A stretch of 64,000 nt of DNA from Ancylobacter koreensis (GTDB taxonomy: Bacteria; Pseudomonadota; Alphaproteobacteria; Rhizobiales; Xanthobacteraceae), in NCBI RefSeq assembly GCF_023016525.1, contig NZ_JALKCG010000002.1, positions 118,501-182,500 on the forward strand, written 5' to 3'. The position numbers were made by a program, and so were the translations under genes. Below are positions 18,798-27,756 of this stretch, in pieces (position 1 is the stretch's first letter; every line of letters starts with the position of its first letter). The notes under the pieces are model-generated. The model was not told the DNA's origin. It worked only from the letters and a program-made list of their open reading frames with translations, and made no database searches.

Positions 18798-19267
18798 CCA
18801 CACACGCCACACACGCCGCCCACGGCGAGGCGGGCGGCCATGTCCGCCAGCTCGTCACGGTCCGCATCGGCGGACAGCTGTTCGGGCTGTCGATCGACGC
18901 GGTGAACGAGGTCTTCTCCCCCGAGGGCGTCACCCGCGTGCCGCTCGCCGCGCCGGAGATCGACGGCGTGCTGAACCTGCGCGGGCGCATCGTCACCATG
19001 ATCGACATGCGCGAGATGCTGAAGCTGCGCAGCGAGCAGCCCGCCGTGATGGCGGTGGGCATCGAGAGCGTGGGCGATGCCTTCGGCCTGATGATCGACG
19101 ATGTCGGCGACGTCCTGATCCTCGACGACGCCGAGCGCGATCCCAACCCCAGCAACCTCGATCCGCACTGGGCCCGCTTCGTCGACGGCGTCTACCGCCT
19201 GCCCTCCGAGCTGCTGCTGCTGCTCGACGTCGAGCGGGTCCTCGCCGGCGTCGGTCACGGCGCCTGA
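18794..19267 (+). CDS. cheW: Chemotaxis coupling protein CheW
   Basis: This 157-residue protein is a single CheW domain (LVTVRIGGQLFGLSIDAVNEVF, then GVLNLRGRIVTMIDMREML) that links receptors to CheA. A His-rich N-terminal extension of about 15 residues precedes the domain. ATGA overlap with cheA indicates translational coupling. Confidence 0.94.
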   Translation: MTTHATHAAHGEAGGHVRQLVTVRIGGQLFGLSIDAVNEVFSPEGVTRVPLAAPEIDGVLNLRGRIVTMIDMREMLKLRSEQPAVMAVGIESVGDAFGLMIDDVGDVLILDDAERDPNPSNLDPHWARFVDGVYRLPSELLLLLDVERVLAGVGHGA

Positions 19268-19287
19268 CGGACGGCCAACGGGAAAGC

Positions 19288-19671
19288 ATGATGAAGACAT
19301 TTCTGGTGGTCGACGATTCCGCCGTGGTGCGCAAGATCGCGCGCCGCATGCTGGAAGGCTGGTCCTTCTCGGTCGAGGAGGCCGGGAACGGCGCCGAGGC
19401 GCTCGGTGCCTGCGACGGGCTGATGCCGGACGGCATCCTTCTCGACTGGAACATGCCGCTGATGAGCGGGCTCGAATTCCTCGAGCAGCTTCGCAGGCAG
19501 GACCACGGTCGCGCGACGCGCGTCATTTTCTGCACCACGCTGAACGACGCGGCCAACATCGCGCACGCGCTCTCGGCCGGGGCCGACGAATACATCATGA
19601 AGCCGTTCGACGAGGACATCCTGCGGGAGAAGCTCGTCCAGGTCGGCCTGCTGGACGGAGAGCCGATATGA
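19288..19671 (+). CDS. cheY: Chemotaxis response regulator CheY
   Basis: This 127-residue stand-alone receiver domain has the acidic pocket D9/D10, phospho-acceptor D53 (ILLDWNMP) and K105 (YIMKPF). It would carry the signal from CheA to FliM at the C-ring. Start codon ambiguity is only one residue (ATGATG at 19288). Its 3' end overlaps cheB by 4 nt. Confidence 0.93.
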   Translation: MMKTFLVVDDSAVVRKIARRMLEGWSFSVEEAGNGAEALGACDGLMPDGILLDWNMPLMSGLEFLEQLRRQDHGRATRVIFCTTLNDAANIAHALSAGADEYIMKPFDEDILREKLVQVGLLDGEPI

Positions 19672-20822
19672 CGACGATGCCTGCCGCCCCGGCGCCTGCT
19701 CCGCGGCCGTCCGGTTCGCCCATTCGCGTGATGATCGTGGATGATTCCGTCTTCATCCGCGGGATATTGACCAACTGGCTGACGGAGAGCGGCGACTTCC
19801 AGGTCGTCGCCGTCCACGCCAACGGACGGCGCGCGGCCGACGATGTGGTGCATTCGCAGCCAGACCTCGTCATCCTCGATCTCGAAATGCCCGACATGGA
19901 CGGGCTGACGGCCCTGCCGCTGATTCTTGAGCGCAAGCCCGGCACCGCCGTGCTTGTCGCCTCCGGACTGTCGCGGCGTGGCGCGGAGGTGAGCCTGCGC
20001 GCTCTGGCGCTGGGCGCAGCGGACTACATCCCTAAGCCCGAGGCCTCACGCGGCGTGGCAGGGATCGAGGATTTTCGCGCCGAGCTCACGGCCAAGGCCC
20101 GCAGCCTCGGCCAGCGGTCGCGCGGCCGGCATGCTCCGCGTCTGTCGGCGAGTGCCGCGCCTTCCGGCGGCACGGCGGGGAGTGCATCGGCATTGGCCGC
20201 CGGAGCACGCCCGTCGAAGCTGCGTCCCTTCTCGATGATGCCGGTGGGTGTGCTGGCGGTCGGCAGCTCGACCGGTGGTCCTCAGGCATTGACCCGCCTC
20301 TTCACCGACATCGGTCCGCATATTGGCCACCTGCCTGTGCTGGTCGTCCAGCACATGCCGGCCACGTTCACGGCGATCCTCGCCGAGCATATAGCGCGCG
20401 CGGCCGGACGGCCCTGCGCCGAAGGCCGCGACGGCGAGCCGGTGGTGCCGGGCCGCATCTATGTGGCCCCCGGCGGTCTGCACATGGATGTGACGCGCGG
20501 TGCCTCCGGCCTGCAGATCCGCCTGCACGACGGCCCCCCGGTGAATTTCTGCCGGCCGGCCGTCGATCCGCTGTTCCAGGCGGTGGCCGCGCTGTGCGGC
20601 GTCTCGGCGCTGGCGGTCGTGCTTACCGGGATGGGCAGCGACGGTGCGGCGGGCGCGCTGCGCATCGCCGAGCAGGGCGGCAGCGTGATCGCCCAAGACG
20701 AGGAGAGCAGCGTCGTGTGGGGCATGCCGGGCGCCACCGTGGCGGCCGGCGCGTGCGCCGCGATCCTGCCGATCGGCGAGATCGGCGCGAAGATCAATCG
20801 TATGCTCGGGGCACGGGAATGA
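19668..20822 (+). CDS. cheB: Protein-glutamate methylesterase CheB
   Basis: This 384-residue protein combines an N-terminal receiver (D25/D26, phospho-acceptor D71 in VILDLEMPDMDG) and a C-terminal methylesterase with the Ser site GSSTGGPQAL, the His segment VVQHMPATFT and the Asp segment LTGMGSDGA. It demethylates or deamidates receptor glutamates for adaptation. A short disordered linker (about 150-185, Ser/Ala/Gly-rich) joins the domains. It overlaps cheY and cheR by 4 nt each. Confidence 0.95.
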   Translation: MTTMPAAPAPAPRPSGSPIRVMIVDDSVFIRGILTNWLTESGDFQVVAVHANGRRAADDVVHSQPDLVILDLEMPDMDGLTALPLILERKPGTAVLVASGLSRRGAEVSLRALALGAADYIPKPEASRGVAGIEDFRAELTAKARSLGQRSRGRHAPRLSASAAPSGGTAGSASALAAGARPSKLRPFSMMPVGVLAVGSSTGGPQALTRLFTDIGPHIGHLPVLVVQHMPATFTAILAEHIARAAGRPCAEGRDGEPVVPGRIYVAPGGLHMDVTRGASGLQIRLHDGPPVNFCRPAVDPLFQAVAALCGVSALAVVLTGMGSDGAAGALRIAEQGGSVIAQDEESSVVWGMPGATVAAGACAAILPIGEIGAKINRMLGARE

Positions 20823-21661
20823 TTGCGGCAGCCGATTACGACTATCTCCGCCGCCTGCTGAAGGATCGCTCGGGCCTCGTCCTGACCGACGACAAGCAGT
20901 ATCTTCTGGAGACGCGGCTGGAGCCGATCATCCGTGAGGCGGGGTTGGGCGGCATCGCCCCGCTCGTCGGCGCGCTGCGCGAGGGCCGCCGGGCGGGCCT
21001 TGCCGACCAGGTGGTCGAGGCCATGACCACCAACGAATCGTTGTTCTTTCGCGACAAGCGCCCCTTCGACCAGTTCACGTCCTTCATGCTGCCCGAACTG
21101 GTCGCGCGGCGCCCGGCCGGACAGCCGCTGCGCATCTGGTGCGCCGCCTCCTCGACCGGGCAGGAGCCCTATTCGCTGGCCATGCTGCTGAAGGAGAACG
21201 AGCCGCTGCTTGCCGGCCGGCGGGTGGAGATCGTCGCCACCGACCTGTCGTCCGAGGTCGTCGCCCGGGCGCGCGAAGGGCTCTACAGCCAGTTCGAGGT
21301 GCAGCGCGGGCTACCGGTCCATTACCTTCTGCGCCATTTCAGCCAGGAAGGGCAGATGTGGCGCATCGCGCCGGCCCTGCGCGCCATGGTGCGCTTCTCG
21401 ACACTGAACCTGCTGCACCCGTTCGGCCACCTCGGCACATTCGACATCGTGTTCTGCCGCAACGTGCTGATCTATTTCGACGCACCCACCAAGGCCGATG
21501 TGCTCGCCCGCGTCGCCGCGGTCATGTCCACCGACGGCTATCTCGTGCTCGGCGGTGCCGAGACGGTGCTGGGCCTTTCCGCCGACTTCACGGCGGGGCC
21601 GCGGCAAGGGTTGTACGCAATCGGCCGGGATGCCACGGCCGGCCGCCCGATGCGCATCTGA
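20819..21661 (+). CDS. cheR: Chemotaxis methyltransferase CheR
   Basis: This 280-residue SAM-dependent methyltransferase has an N-terminal helical domain and a Rossmann domain with RIWCAASSTGQEPYSLAML (SAM loop), DLSSEVVARAREG and DIVFCRNVLIYFD, all diagnostic of CheR. It methylates receptor glutamates opposite to CheB. The ATG overlaps the cheB stop. It is the last gene of the chemotaxis operon. Confidence 0.95.
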   Translation: MIAAADYDYLRRLLKDRSGLVLTDDKQYLLETRLEPIIREAGLGGIAPLVGALREGRRAGLADQVVEAMTTNESLFFRDKRPFDQFTSFMLPELVARRPAGQPLRIWCAASSTGQEPYSLAMLLKENEPLLAGRRVEIVATDLSSEVVARAREGLYSQFEVQRGLPVHYLLRHFSQEGQMWRIAPALRAMVRFSTLNLLHPFGHLGTFDIVFCRNVLIYFDAPTKADVLARVAAVMSTDGYLVLGGAETVLGLSADFTAGPRQGLYAIGRDATAGRPMRI

Positions 21662-21724
21662 AATGGTCGGCCATGGCGTGATCCGAGACCATTTCCTGGA
21701 CCGCCGGAAGCTGGAGTTTCCGGC
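21661..21724. repeat. Two inverted repeats just after cheR
   Basis: AAATGGTC at 21661-21668 is perfectly repeated in inverse as GACCATTT at 21687-21694 (18 nt apart), beginning on the last base of the cheR stop. A second hairpin, GCCGGAA 21703-21709 with TTCCGGC 21718-21724 (8 nt loop), follows. Neither has a clear T-run, so a factor-independent terminator is not proven; they could end the chemotaxis transcript or be protein-binding sites. The rest of the gap to 21944 shows no gene. Confidence 0.4.
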
Positions 21725-21944
21725 TTCACGGCGGTGGGCTGGCTACGCCGCCGAGGTTCTGCAGCGAGATCGGGGGCTTGTGACCGATCGACCCGGATCG
21801 TTCGTGGATAGCCCACCTTGGCGCAGACCCTCTCCTCGGTCGCCACCACGTGTTCGGCCCGATAGCTGAAAGGCGGCCAGCACACGCGTCGAGCGGCCCG
21901 GGGTTTTGTTCGTCCGGTCCCTGCTGGCCCGTCCGGAGCGTGGC

Positions 21945-23327
21945 TCAGTTCGCCGCGTCCCCGGTGGCGGGCGCCTCGTTCGCCGCTGTCGAGCGGCGGT
22001 TCGTCACCCGCCAGACGGCGTTGCCGACATCGTCGGCCACCAGCAGCCCGCCACGGCGGTCGACCAGCACGCCGACCGGGCGGCCCTGCGCCTCGCCGTT
22101 CGCGTTCAGGAAGCCGCCAAGCAGCTCCTGCGGCGGGCCGGACGGCCTCCCCTCGGCAAACGGCACGAAGATGACGCGGTAGCCGGCCGGGCGGCTGCGG
22201 TTCCACGAGCCGTGCTGGCCGATGATCGCGCCGTTGCGGAAGCGCTCGCCCAGCGTGGCGTCGTCGACGAAGGTCAGTCCCAGCGAGGCGGTGTGCGCGC
22301 CCAGCGCATAGTCCGGCTTGATCGCCTTCGCCACGAGTTCCGGACGCTGCGGCTCGATGCGGTTGTCGACATGTGCGCCATAATAGGAATAGGGCCAGCC
22401 GTAGAAGCCGCCTTCCTTCACCGAGGTCATGTAGTCCGGCACGAGGTCGTCGCCGATTTCGTCGCGCTCGTTGACGGAGACCCAGAGCTCGCCATTGGCG
22501 GGATTCCAGTCGATGCCGACGGGGTTGCGCAGGCCGCTCGCGAAGACCCGAGAGGCGCCGCTCGCCACGTCGACCTCCAGCACGGCGGCGCGATTGGCTT
22601 CCTCCTCCATGCCGTTCTCGCCGGCATTCGAGTTCGAGCCGACGCCGACATAGAGCTTCGATCTGTCGGGGCTGGCCAGCAGGCTCTTGGTCCAGTGATG
22701 GTTGCGCCCCGCCGGCAGGTCGGTGAGCTTCACGCCGGCGGCGGTGATGCGGGTCGCGCCCTCCTCATAGGGAAAGCGAACGATGGCGTCGGCGTTGGCG
22801 ACGTAGAACTGGTCGCCCACCAGCGCCATGCCGAAGGGCGAATTGAGGTTCTCCAGGAACGGGCTCTTCGTTTCCGCCACGCCGTCGCCATCGGCGTCGC
22901 GCAGCAGGGTGATGCGGTTGGCGCTCGGCGTGCGCGAGCCGGCCCGTTCCATGAACAGCCCCTGCACCCAGCCGCGCAGCCCGCCGGACGCGCCTTCCGG
23001 CTTGGGCGGCGCGTCGGATTCGGCGACGAGTATGTCGCCGTTCGGCAGTTCGTAGAGCCAGCGCGGATGGGCAAGGCCGGTGGCGAAGGCAACCGTCTCC
23101 ATGCCGTCGGCCGGCGTCGGCTTGGCGCCTTCCGGCCAGCCGACTGCCTTGGCGACCTTGAGCGTGGGAATCCACGACGAGGCGGGCGCGGGAAGCTGCG
23201 GATCGGGACCGTAGCCGGCGCTTTCGGGCAATTGCGAGCCGCTGTCGCAGCCGGCGACCGAGAAGGCGAGAAGGAGGGCGCAGGGGAGGGCGATCAGCCG
23301 TCCGGAACCCCGTGAGAGCGTCGACAT
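21945..23327 (-). CDS. Lipoprotein beta-propeller, sorbosone/aldose sugar dehydrogenase-like (PQQ type)
   Basis: This protein of about 460 residues has a lipoprotein signal (FSVAGC, lipid Cys at residue 27), so it is probably membrane-anchored in the periplasm. The rest matches the six-bladed propeller of L-sorbosone/soluble aldose dehydrogenases: LPNGDILVAESD, GLRNPVGIDWNP, YGWPYSYYG and IGQHGSWNRS. Family members use PQQ to oxidise aldoses, but the substrate here is unknown. ATG 23327 is preferred because GAGG lies 8 nt upstream; two further in-frame ATG/alternative starts exist upstream. It is a stand-alone gene facing cheR. Confidence 0.8.
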   Translation of the reverse strand: MSTLSRGSGRLIALPCALLLAFSVAGCDSGSQLPESAGYGPDPQLPAPASSWIPTLKVAKAVGWPEGAKPTPADGMETVAFATGLAHPRWLYELPNGDILVAESDAPPKPEGASGGLRGWVQGLFMERAGSRTPSANRITLLRDADGDGVAETKSPFLENLNSPFGMALVGDQFYVANADAIVRFPYEEGATRITAAGVKLTDLPAGRNHHWTKSLLASPDRSKLYVGVGSNSNAGENGMEEEANRAAVLEVDVASGASRVFASGLRNPVGIDWNPANGELWVSVNERDEIGDDLVPDYMTSVKEGGFYGWPYSYYGAHVDNRIEPQRPELVAKAIKPDYALGAHTASLGLTFVDDATLGERFRNGAIIGQHGSWNRSRPAGYRVIFVPFAEGRPSGPPQELLGGFLNANGEAQGRPVGVLVDRRGGLLVADDVGNAVWRVTNRRSTAANEAPATGDAAN

Positions 23328-23433
23328 GGCGTGCCTCATGGTTTGTGGGCGCGCGCCGGAGCCTGTCGGGCCGAGCAATGCCGTGTGGCGCGGCTGCGCA
23401 TAGGTGAGGGGTGAACGCGCCGGGATGGGCTTG

Positions 23434-23471
23434 GTTCGTCTTGCCGTGTTCGTCTTGACGTGGCGTTCGTC
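23434..23471 (+). repeat. Three GTTCGTC direct repeats in divergent intergenic region
   Basis: GTTCGTCTTG occurs at 23434-23443 and 23448-23457, and GTTCGTC again at 23465-23471, in the 231-base gap between the propeller lipoprotein gene and the DUF3182 gene. The starts are spaced by 14 and 17 bases. They could be binding sites for a regulator of either gene; no matching regulator is encoded beside them. Confidence 0.4.
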
Positions 23472-23558
23472 CCGCGTTGCCGGAAATGGCGGAACCCTCG
23501 CGTCCTGCCTCCGTTAGCCCTCGACGGCCGGCAACCCGCAAGGCGGAGAGGTTTGCGC

Positions 23559-24761
23559 ATGGGCTATGAGGCGACGCTCGGGCGAGGACCCGCGCAGGTG
23601 AGGGGGCCGGTGCCGGCTCTCGATGTTGCAGAGGGTTCTCCCGCCCCCGTCCTCGCTCCGGTGACGGGCGGCCTGAGCGCCCATCGCATCGCTTCGGTGC
23701 GGGCGCTCGCCCGGCGCATCGCGGCGTTGCGCGGCAGCGCGCTGATCGATCCGCCGCCCAACGCCCTGCGGACGCGCTGCTACGTGGTGCCCGGCGAGAC
23801 CCTTGTCGGGCCTGACGAGGCGCAGCGCTACGGCATCCGGGACGAGGACGACCTGTTCGGCGGCGTCGTTCCCCATGCCGTGCTGGCCGGCAAGGCGATC
23901 ACCCATGCCCTCGTCGATCCACAGGCGCCCCGTCCGGAAGGCTGGGTGGAGGATTTCGGCGCGGCGGTGCGCTCGGCGGTGCCGAGGGGATGGTCCTGCT
24001 TCGATCTTGCGAGCGCCCGCCGCGCGGCGGAACTCCTGCTGGCCGACGGGCCGGTGCGCCTCAAGGCCGCCTGGGCCGATGGCGGGCACGGGCAGAGCAT
24101 CGTCGACAACGCGGCGGCGCTGGAGGCCGCGCTAGGCCTTTTCGACGCGCCCGATCTCGCCTGCTGCGGGCTCGTGGTGGAAGAGAATTTGAGCGAAGCC
24201 ACCACCTACAGCATCGGCCGGGTGCGCATCGGCCGACAGGTGCTGTCCTATGTCGGCGAGCAGTTCACCACCACGGACAATGACGGCGCGAGCGCCTATG
24301 GCGGCTCGACCCTCACGGTCGTCCGCGGCGAGCTCGACGCGCTTGCCGCGCTCGATCTCGATGCGCCGCGCCGGGCGGCGGTGGAGGCGGCGAGCCTCTA
24401 CGACCGCGCCGCGCTGGCGCATGTCCCCGGCCTCGTCGCCTCCCGGCGCAATTACGACGTCATCGGCGGCCGGGACGCGCGCGACGAATTCCGCATCGGC
24501 GTGCTGGAGCAGTCCTGGCGCATCGGCGGCGCCTCGGGCGCGGAGATCGCTGCCTTCGAGGCGTTCGCCGCCAATCCCGAACTGGCGGTCGTGCGGGCGA
24601 GCTGCGTGGAGCGCTACGGGGCCGAACACGAGCCGCCGCGCGACGCGCTGGTCTATTTCGACGCGGACGACGCGGAGGTCGGCCCGCTGCTGAAATACGC
24701 CCGCATCGAGGCCAGGAGCCTGAGAGGAACGGACAGCAGGAAATCGAGCCGTGCATTCTGA
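23559..24761 (+). CDS. DUF3182 family protein
   Basis: This 400-residue soluble protein matches the DUF3182 family, with DEDDLFGGVVPHAVLAGKAITH, VRLKAAWADGGHGQSIV, LVVEENLSEATTYSIGRVR and VASRRNYDV. The Gly-rich segment with a following VEENL recalls an ATP-grasp fold, which is an inference. The function is unknown. The ATG at 23559 has GGAGAGG about 8 nt upstream; a longer frame from 23460 is not supported. It overlaps the following hydrolase gene by 11 nt, so they probably work together. Confidence 0.8.
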   Translation: MGYEATLGRGPAQVRGPVPALDVAEGSPAPVLAPVTGGLSAHRIASVRALARRIAALRGSALIDPPPNALRTRCYVVPGETLVGPDEAQRYGIRDEDDLFGGVVPHAVLAGKAITHALVDPQAPRPEGWVEDFGAAVRSAVPRGWSCFDLASARRAAELLLADGPVRLKAAWADGGHGQSIVDNAAALEAALGLFDAPDLACCGLVVEENLSEATTYSIGRVRIGRQVLSYVGEQFTTTDNDGASAYGGSTLTVVRGELDALAALDLDAPRRAAVEAASLYDRAALAHVPGLVASRRNYDVIGGRDARDEFRIGVLEQSWRIGGASGAEIAAFEAFAANPELAVVRASCVERYGAEHEPPRDALVYFDADDAEVGPLLKYARIEARSLRGTDSRKSSRAF

Positions 24762-25479
24762 AAGCATCTGCATCACCGTCGATGGCGAGCATATCGAGGG
24801 CACCTTCGCGGTGCCGCGCACCGGGGTGCCGGGCATCCTCTTCGTCCATGGCTGGACCGGCAGCCAGCAGAGCGACCTGAAGAGCGCGCGCGAGATCGCC
24901 GCCCTCGGCTGCGTCTGCCTCACCTTCGACCTGCGCGGCCATGCGGCGACGGAGGCGCTGCGCATGAGCGTGACGCCGCGCCAGAACCTGCATGACGTCG
25001 TGGCCGCCTATGACGCGCTGGTCTCCCACCCGATGGTCGACCGCTCGTCGATCGCGGTGATCGGATCGAGCTACGGCGCCTATCTCGCCACCATCCTCAC
25101 CAGCTTCCGGCCGGTGCGCTGGCTCTCGCTGCGCGTGCCGGCGCTCTACCGCGACGAGCACTGGTCGCTCGCCAAGGGCCAGCTCGACCGGCTGGACCTT
25201 ACCCACTACCGCAACTCGCCGGTCGGGCCGGACGACAACCGCGCGCTCGCCGCCTGCGCCCGCTTTGACGGCGACGTGCTGGCCGTCGAATCCGAGAACG
25301 ACCACCTAGTGCCCCACATGACGGTGGCGAACTATGTCGCCGCCTTTCGCCATGCGCGCTCCTTGACCTACCGGGTCATCGCCGGCGCCGACCATGCGCT
25401 ATCCGAAAAGGAGTCCCGCGCCGCCTACGCCTCCCTGCTGGTCGGCTGGGTCCGCGAGATGGTGCTCGGCGCACGCTAG
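24751..25479 (+). CDS. Alpha/beta hydrolase
   Basis: This 242-residue hydrolase has HGWTGSQQSD (oxyanion region), nucleophile elbow GSSYGAYLA, a catalytic-Asp candidate in ESENDHLVP and a His near the end (IAGADHAL). This is the layout of dienelactone hydrolase/acyl-peptidase-like serine hydrolases. The start is GTG, overlapping the DUF3182 gene by 11 nt. The substrate is unknown. It is convergent with the DUF72 gene. Confidence 0.8.
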   Translation: MHSESICITVDGEHIEGTFAVPRTGVPGILFVHGWTGSQQSDLKSAREIAALGCVCLTFDLRGHAATEALRMSVTPRQNLHDVVAAYDALVSHPMVDRSSIAVIGSSYGAYLATILTSFRPVRWLSLRVPALYRDEHWSLAKGQLDRLDLTHYRNSPVGPDDNRALAACARFDGDVLAVESENDHLVPHMTVANYVAAFRHARSLTYRVIAGADHALSEKESRAAYASLLVGWVREMVLGAR

Positions 25480-25519
25480 GCGGCCGCCGCGCGCCGACTC
25501 GCCGACCACGGGGTCGCGC

Positions 25520-26422
25520 TCAGGCCGCCTTATTCTTCGCGCCCGCGTCGAGGCCCAGCCGTTCGATCAGCCGGCGGGCATCCTGCGGGGCGTGCAGCTT
25601 GTCGGTATTGTCGAAGAACACGAAGACGTCGCGCGGCGTCCGGCGCGCCGGTTCGGGGGAGGCGAAGTCGCCCTCCTTCAGGACGCGACCGTGTGCCCAC
25701 GCCGCCACCCGTGCCGCCCATCGGTCGAGGTCGTCGTCGCCGTAGCGCGAGCGGTACAGCTCGCCGGAGCCGTGCAGGCGGCAATAGGCGAAGTCGGCGG
25801 TCAGATCCATGAGGCGGGGCCATTTCACCGTGTCGGCGCAGACCAGCGCCAAGCCATGCGTGCGCAGCAGCTCGACGAAGGCCGGCGTGCGGAAGCTTTC
25901 ATGCCGGATCTCAAGCGCATGGCGCAGCGACCGGTTCGCGTCGGTCTGCGTCACTGCCCGCCCGTCGACCCGCGCGTCGTGGCGGGCGGCGAGGCGCGCG
26001 GCGGCCTCGGTGTCCTTGGGCAAGAGCGCGAGAAACGCGCCGATCACCTCGGGGTCGAAGCGAAAGCTCGGTGGCAGCTGCCACAGCAGCGGGCCGAGCT
26101 TGGCGCCGAGGCAGAGCACGCCCGAGGCGAGGAAATTGGCCAGTGGAGTCTCGATGTCCTTGAGGCGCTTCGTGTGGGTGATGAAGCGCGAGCCCTTCAC
26201 GGCGAAGACGAAATCGTCCGGCGTCTCCTCCGCCCAGCGGCGGAACACTTCCGGGCGCTGAAGGCCGTAGAAGGTGCCGTTGATCTCTAGCGCGGGAAAA
26301 CGACCGGCGGCGAAGGTCAGTTCGCGTTTCTGGACGAGCCCCTTGGGATAGAAATTGCCGCGCCAGGGCGCATAGGTCCAGCCCGATACGCCGATCCGGA
26401 TCTCGCCTTTTCGCGCCTGCAT
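25520..26422 (-). CDS. DUF72 (YecE-like) family protein
   Basis: This 300-residue protein of the DUF72 family has a TIM-barrel-like fold. Hallmarks are IGVSGWTYAPWRGNFYPKGL at the N-terminus, ALEINGTFYGLQRPEVFRRWAEETP, LWQLPPSFRFD, LEIRHESF and VFVFFDNTDKLHAPQDA. The biochemical role is unknown. The ATG at 26422 has GGGAGG 5 nt upstream, which decides against the longer frame starting at 26500. It is transcribed away from the SDR gene. Confidence 0.85.
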   Translation of the reverse strand: MQARKGEIRIGVSGWTYAPWRGNFYPKGLVQKRELTFAAGRFPALEINGTFYGLQRPEVFRRWAEETPDDFVFAVKGSRFITHTKRLKDIETPLANFLASGVLCLGAKLGPLLWQLPPSFRFDPEVIGAFLALLPKDTEAAARLAARHDARVDGRAVTQTDANRSLRHALEIRHESFRTPAFVELLRTHGLALVCADTVKWPRLMDLTADFAYCRLHGSGELYRSRYGDDDLDRWAARVAAWAHGRVLKEGDFASPEPARRTPRDVFVFFDNTDKLHAPQDARRLIERLGLDAGAKNKAA

Positions 26423-26562
26423 TCGGGCCTCCCGCGGCTGCGGCCGTTCGACCTTCTCTGCGCCAATCCGGCGAAGGTCCGGCCGGTTCCACCTTTCCAT
26501 GAGGAACCGAAGCGCGCGGCCGGTCGTTGGGACCCATGATCCCCAGCGACAGGAGCCCGCCG

Positions 26563-27423
26563 ATGCTTGAGCATCACCCTCGCCCGCCCTTCGAACCGCA
26601 GCAGCAGCCCATGCCGGGGCGGACGGCGGCCATGTCGCCGCGCCCGGACCATGGCGAAGACAGCTATCGCGGCTCCGGCCGGCTGGAAGGGCTCAAGGCC
26701 GTCATCACCGGCGCCGACAGCGGCATCGGCCGCGCCGTCGCGCTGGCCTATGCCCGCGAGGGCGCGGACGTGCTTATCGCCTATCTCGACGAGCACGAGG
26801 ATGCCGAAGCGACCGCCGCGCTGGTGCGCGAGGCCGGCCGGCAGGCCGTGCTGGTGGCCGGCGACATCCAGCATCCCGAGCATTGCCGCGCGCTGGTGGA
26901 CAAGGCGGTGAAGGCCTTCGGGCGCGTCGACATCCTCGTCAACAATGCCGCCCATCAGGCGACCTTCGACGAGATTTCCGACATCAGCGACGAGGAGTGG
27001 GAGCTCACCTTCAGGGTGAACATCCATGCGATGTTCTACCTCACCAAGGCGGCTGTGCCGCACATGAAGCCGGGCGGCGCCATCATCAACACCGCCTCGA
27101 TCAATTCGGACAAACCCAACCCGGCCCTGCTCGCCTACGCCACCACCAAGGGCGCGATCCAGAACTTCACCGCCGGCCTCGCGCAACTCCTCGCGGAGAA
27201 GGGCATCCGCGCCAATGCGGTGGCGCCGGGGCCGATCTGGACGCCGCTGATCCCCTCCACCATGCCGGCGGAGAAGGTCGCCCATTTCGGCGAGCAGGTG
27301 CCGATGAAGCGGCCGGGCCAGCCGGCGGAGCTGGCGACCGCCTATGTGATGCTGGCCGATCCGCTGTCCAGCTACGTCTCCGGCGCCACCATCGCGGTCA
27401 CCGGCGGCGGGCCGATGCTCTAG
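26563..27423 (+). CDS. SDR family oxidoreductase (YghA/YhdF-like)
   Basis: This 286-residue short-chain dehydrogenase has the cofactor motif TGADSGIG near residue 49, VNNAAH, a catalytic Ser in NTASIN and a YATTKG active-site motif. The N-terminal extension of about 40 residues with a Pro/Gln-rich start and DHGEDSYRGSGRL is typical of the general-stress YghA/YhdF/YdaD group. The cofactor is probably NAD(P)H and the substrate is unknown. AGGAG precedes ATG 26563. A small gene follows after 18 nt. Confidence 0.88.
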   Translation: MLEHHPRPPFEPQQQPMPGRTAAMSPRPDHGEDSYRGSGRLEGLKAVITGADSGIGRAVALAYAREGADVLIAYLDEHEDAEATAALVREAGRQAVLVAGDIQHPEHCRALVDKAVKAFGRVDILVNNAAHQATFDEISDISDEEWELTFRVNIHAMFYLTKAAVPHMKPGGAIINTASINSDKPNPALLAYATTKGAIQNFTAGLAQLLAEKGIRANAVAPGPIWTPLIPSTMPAEKVAHFGEQVPMKRPGQPAELATAYVMLADPLSSYVSGATIAVTGGGPML

Positions 27424-27441
27424 TCCGACAGGGAGGATTCC

Positions 27442-27708
27442 ATGCACACCGAACACGCTGCGCGCAGCCTCAGCTATCGCCTCACCGGCCGGGAGGGCGA
27501 ATGGCGGGTCGAGACGGATGAACTCGCCGGCATGGCCTATGCGAGCAAGGAGGCCGCCTTCGAAGCGGCGGTGGCCGCCGCCTCCAATGCGATCCGCGAC
27601 GGTTTCGAGGTCATCATCGCCGTGCCGGGCGCCGACGCCGAGCCGATGCTTGGCACCGAGGACACCGGGCGCGGTGCCGGAGGCGACGCCCCGCGCCCGC
27701 CTCGCTGA
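27442..27708 (+). CDS. Small hypothetical protein (DUF2188-like)
   Basis: This 88-residue acidic protein contains WRVETDELAGMAYASKEAAFEAAVAAASNAIRDG, similar to the small stress-related DUF2188-type proteins that pair a W-x-V strand with a SKEEA helix. It has a GGGAGG ribosome binding site. It probably belongs with the upstream SDR gene. Function unknown. Confidence 0.6.
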   Translation: MHTEHAARSLSYRLTGREGEWRVETDELAGMAYASKEAAFEAAVAAASNAIRDGFEVIIAVPGADAEPMLGTEDTGRGAGGDAPRPPR

Positions 27709-27756
27709 CCGGCCGGCCGGGGGATGGGCGGCCGGGCCGCGACGGCGGGAAGGACG

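Noticed and set aside
21906..23315. 469-codon forward frame opposite the sugar-dehydrogenase-like gene
   Set aside because: It has no family resemblance, while the reverse-strand gene has a lipobox and propeller motifs.
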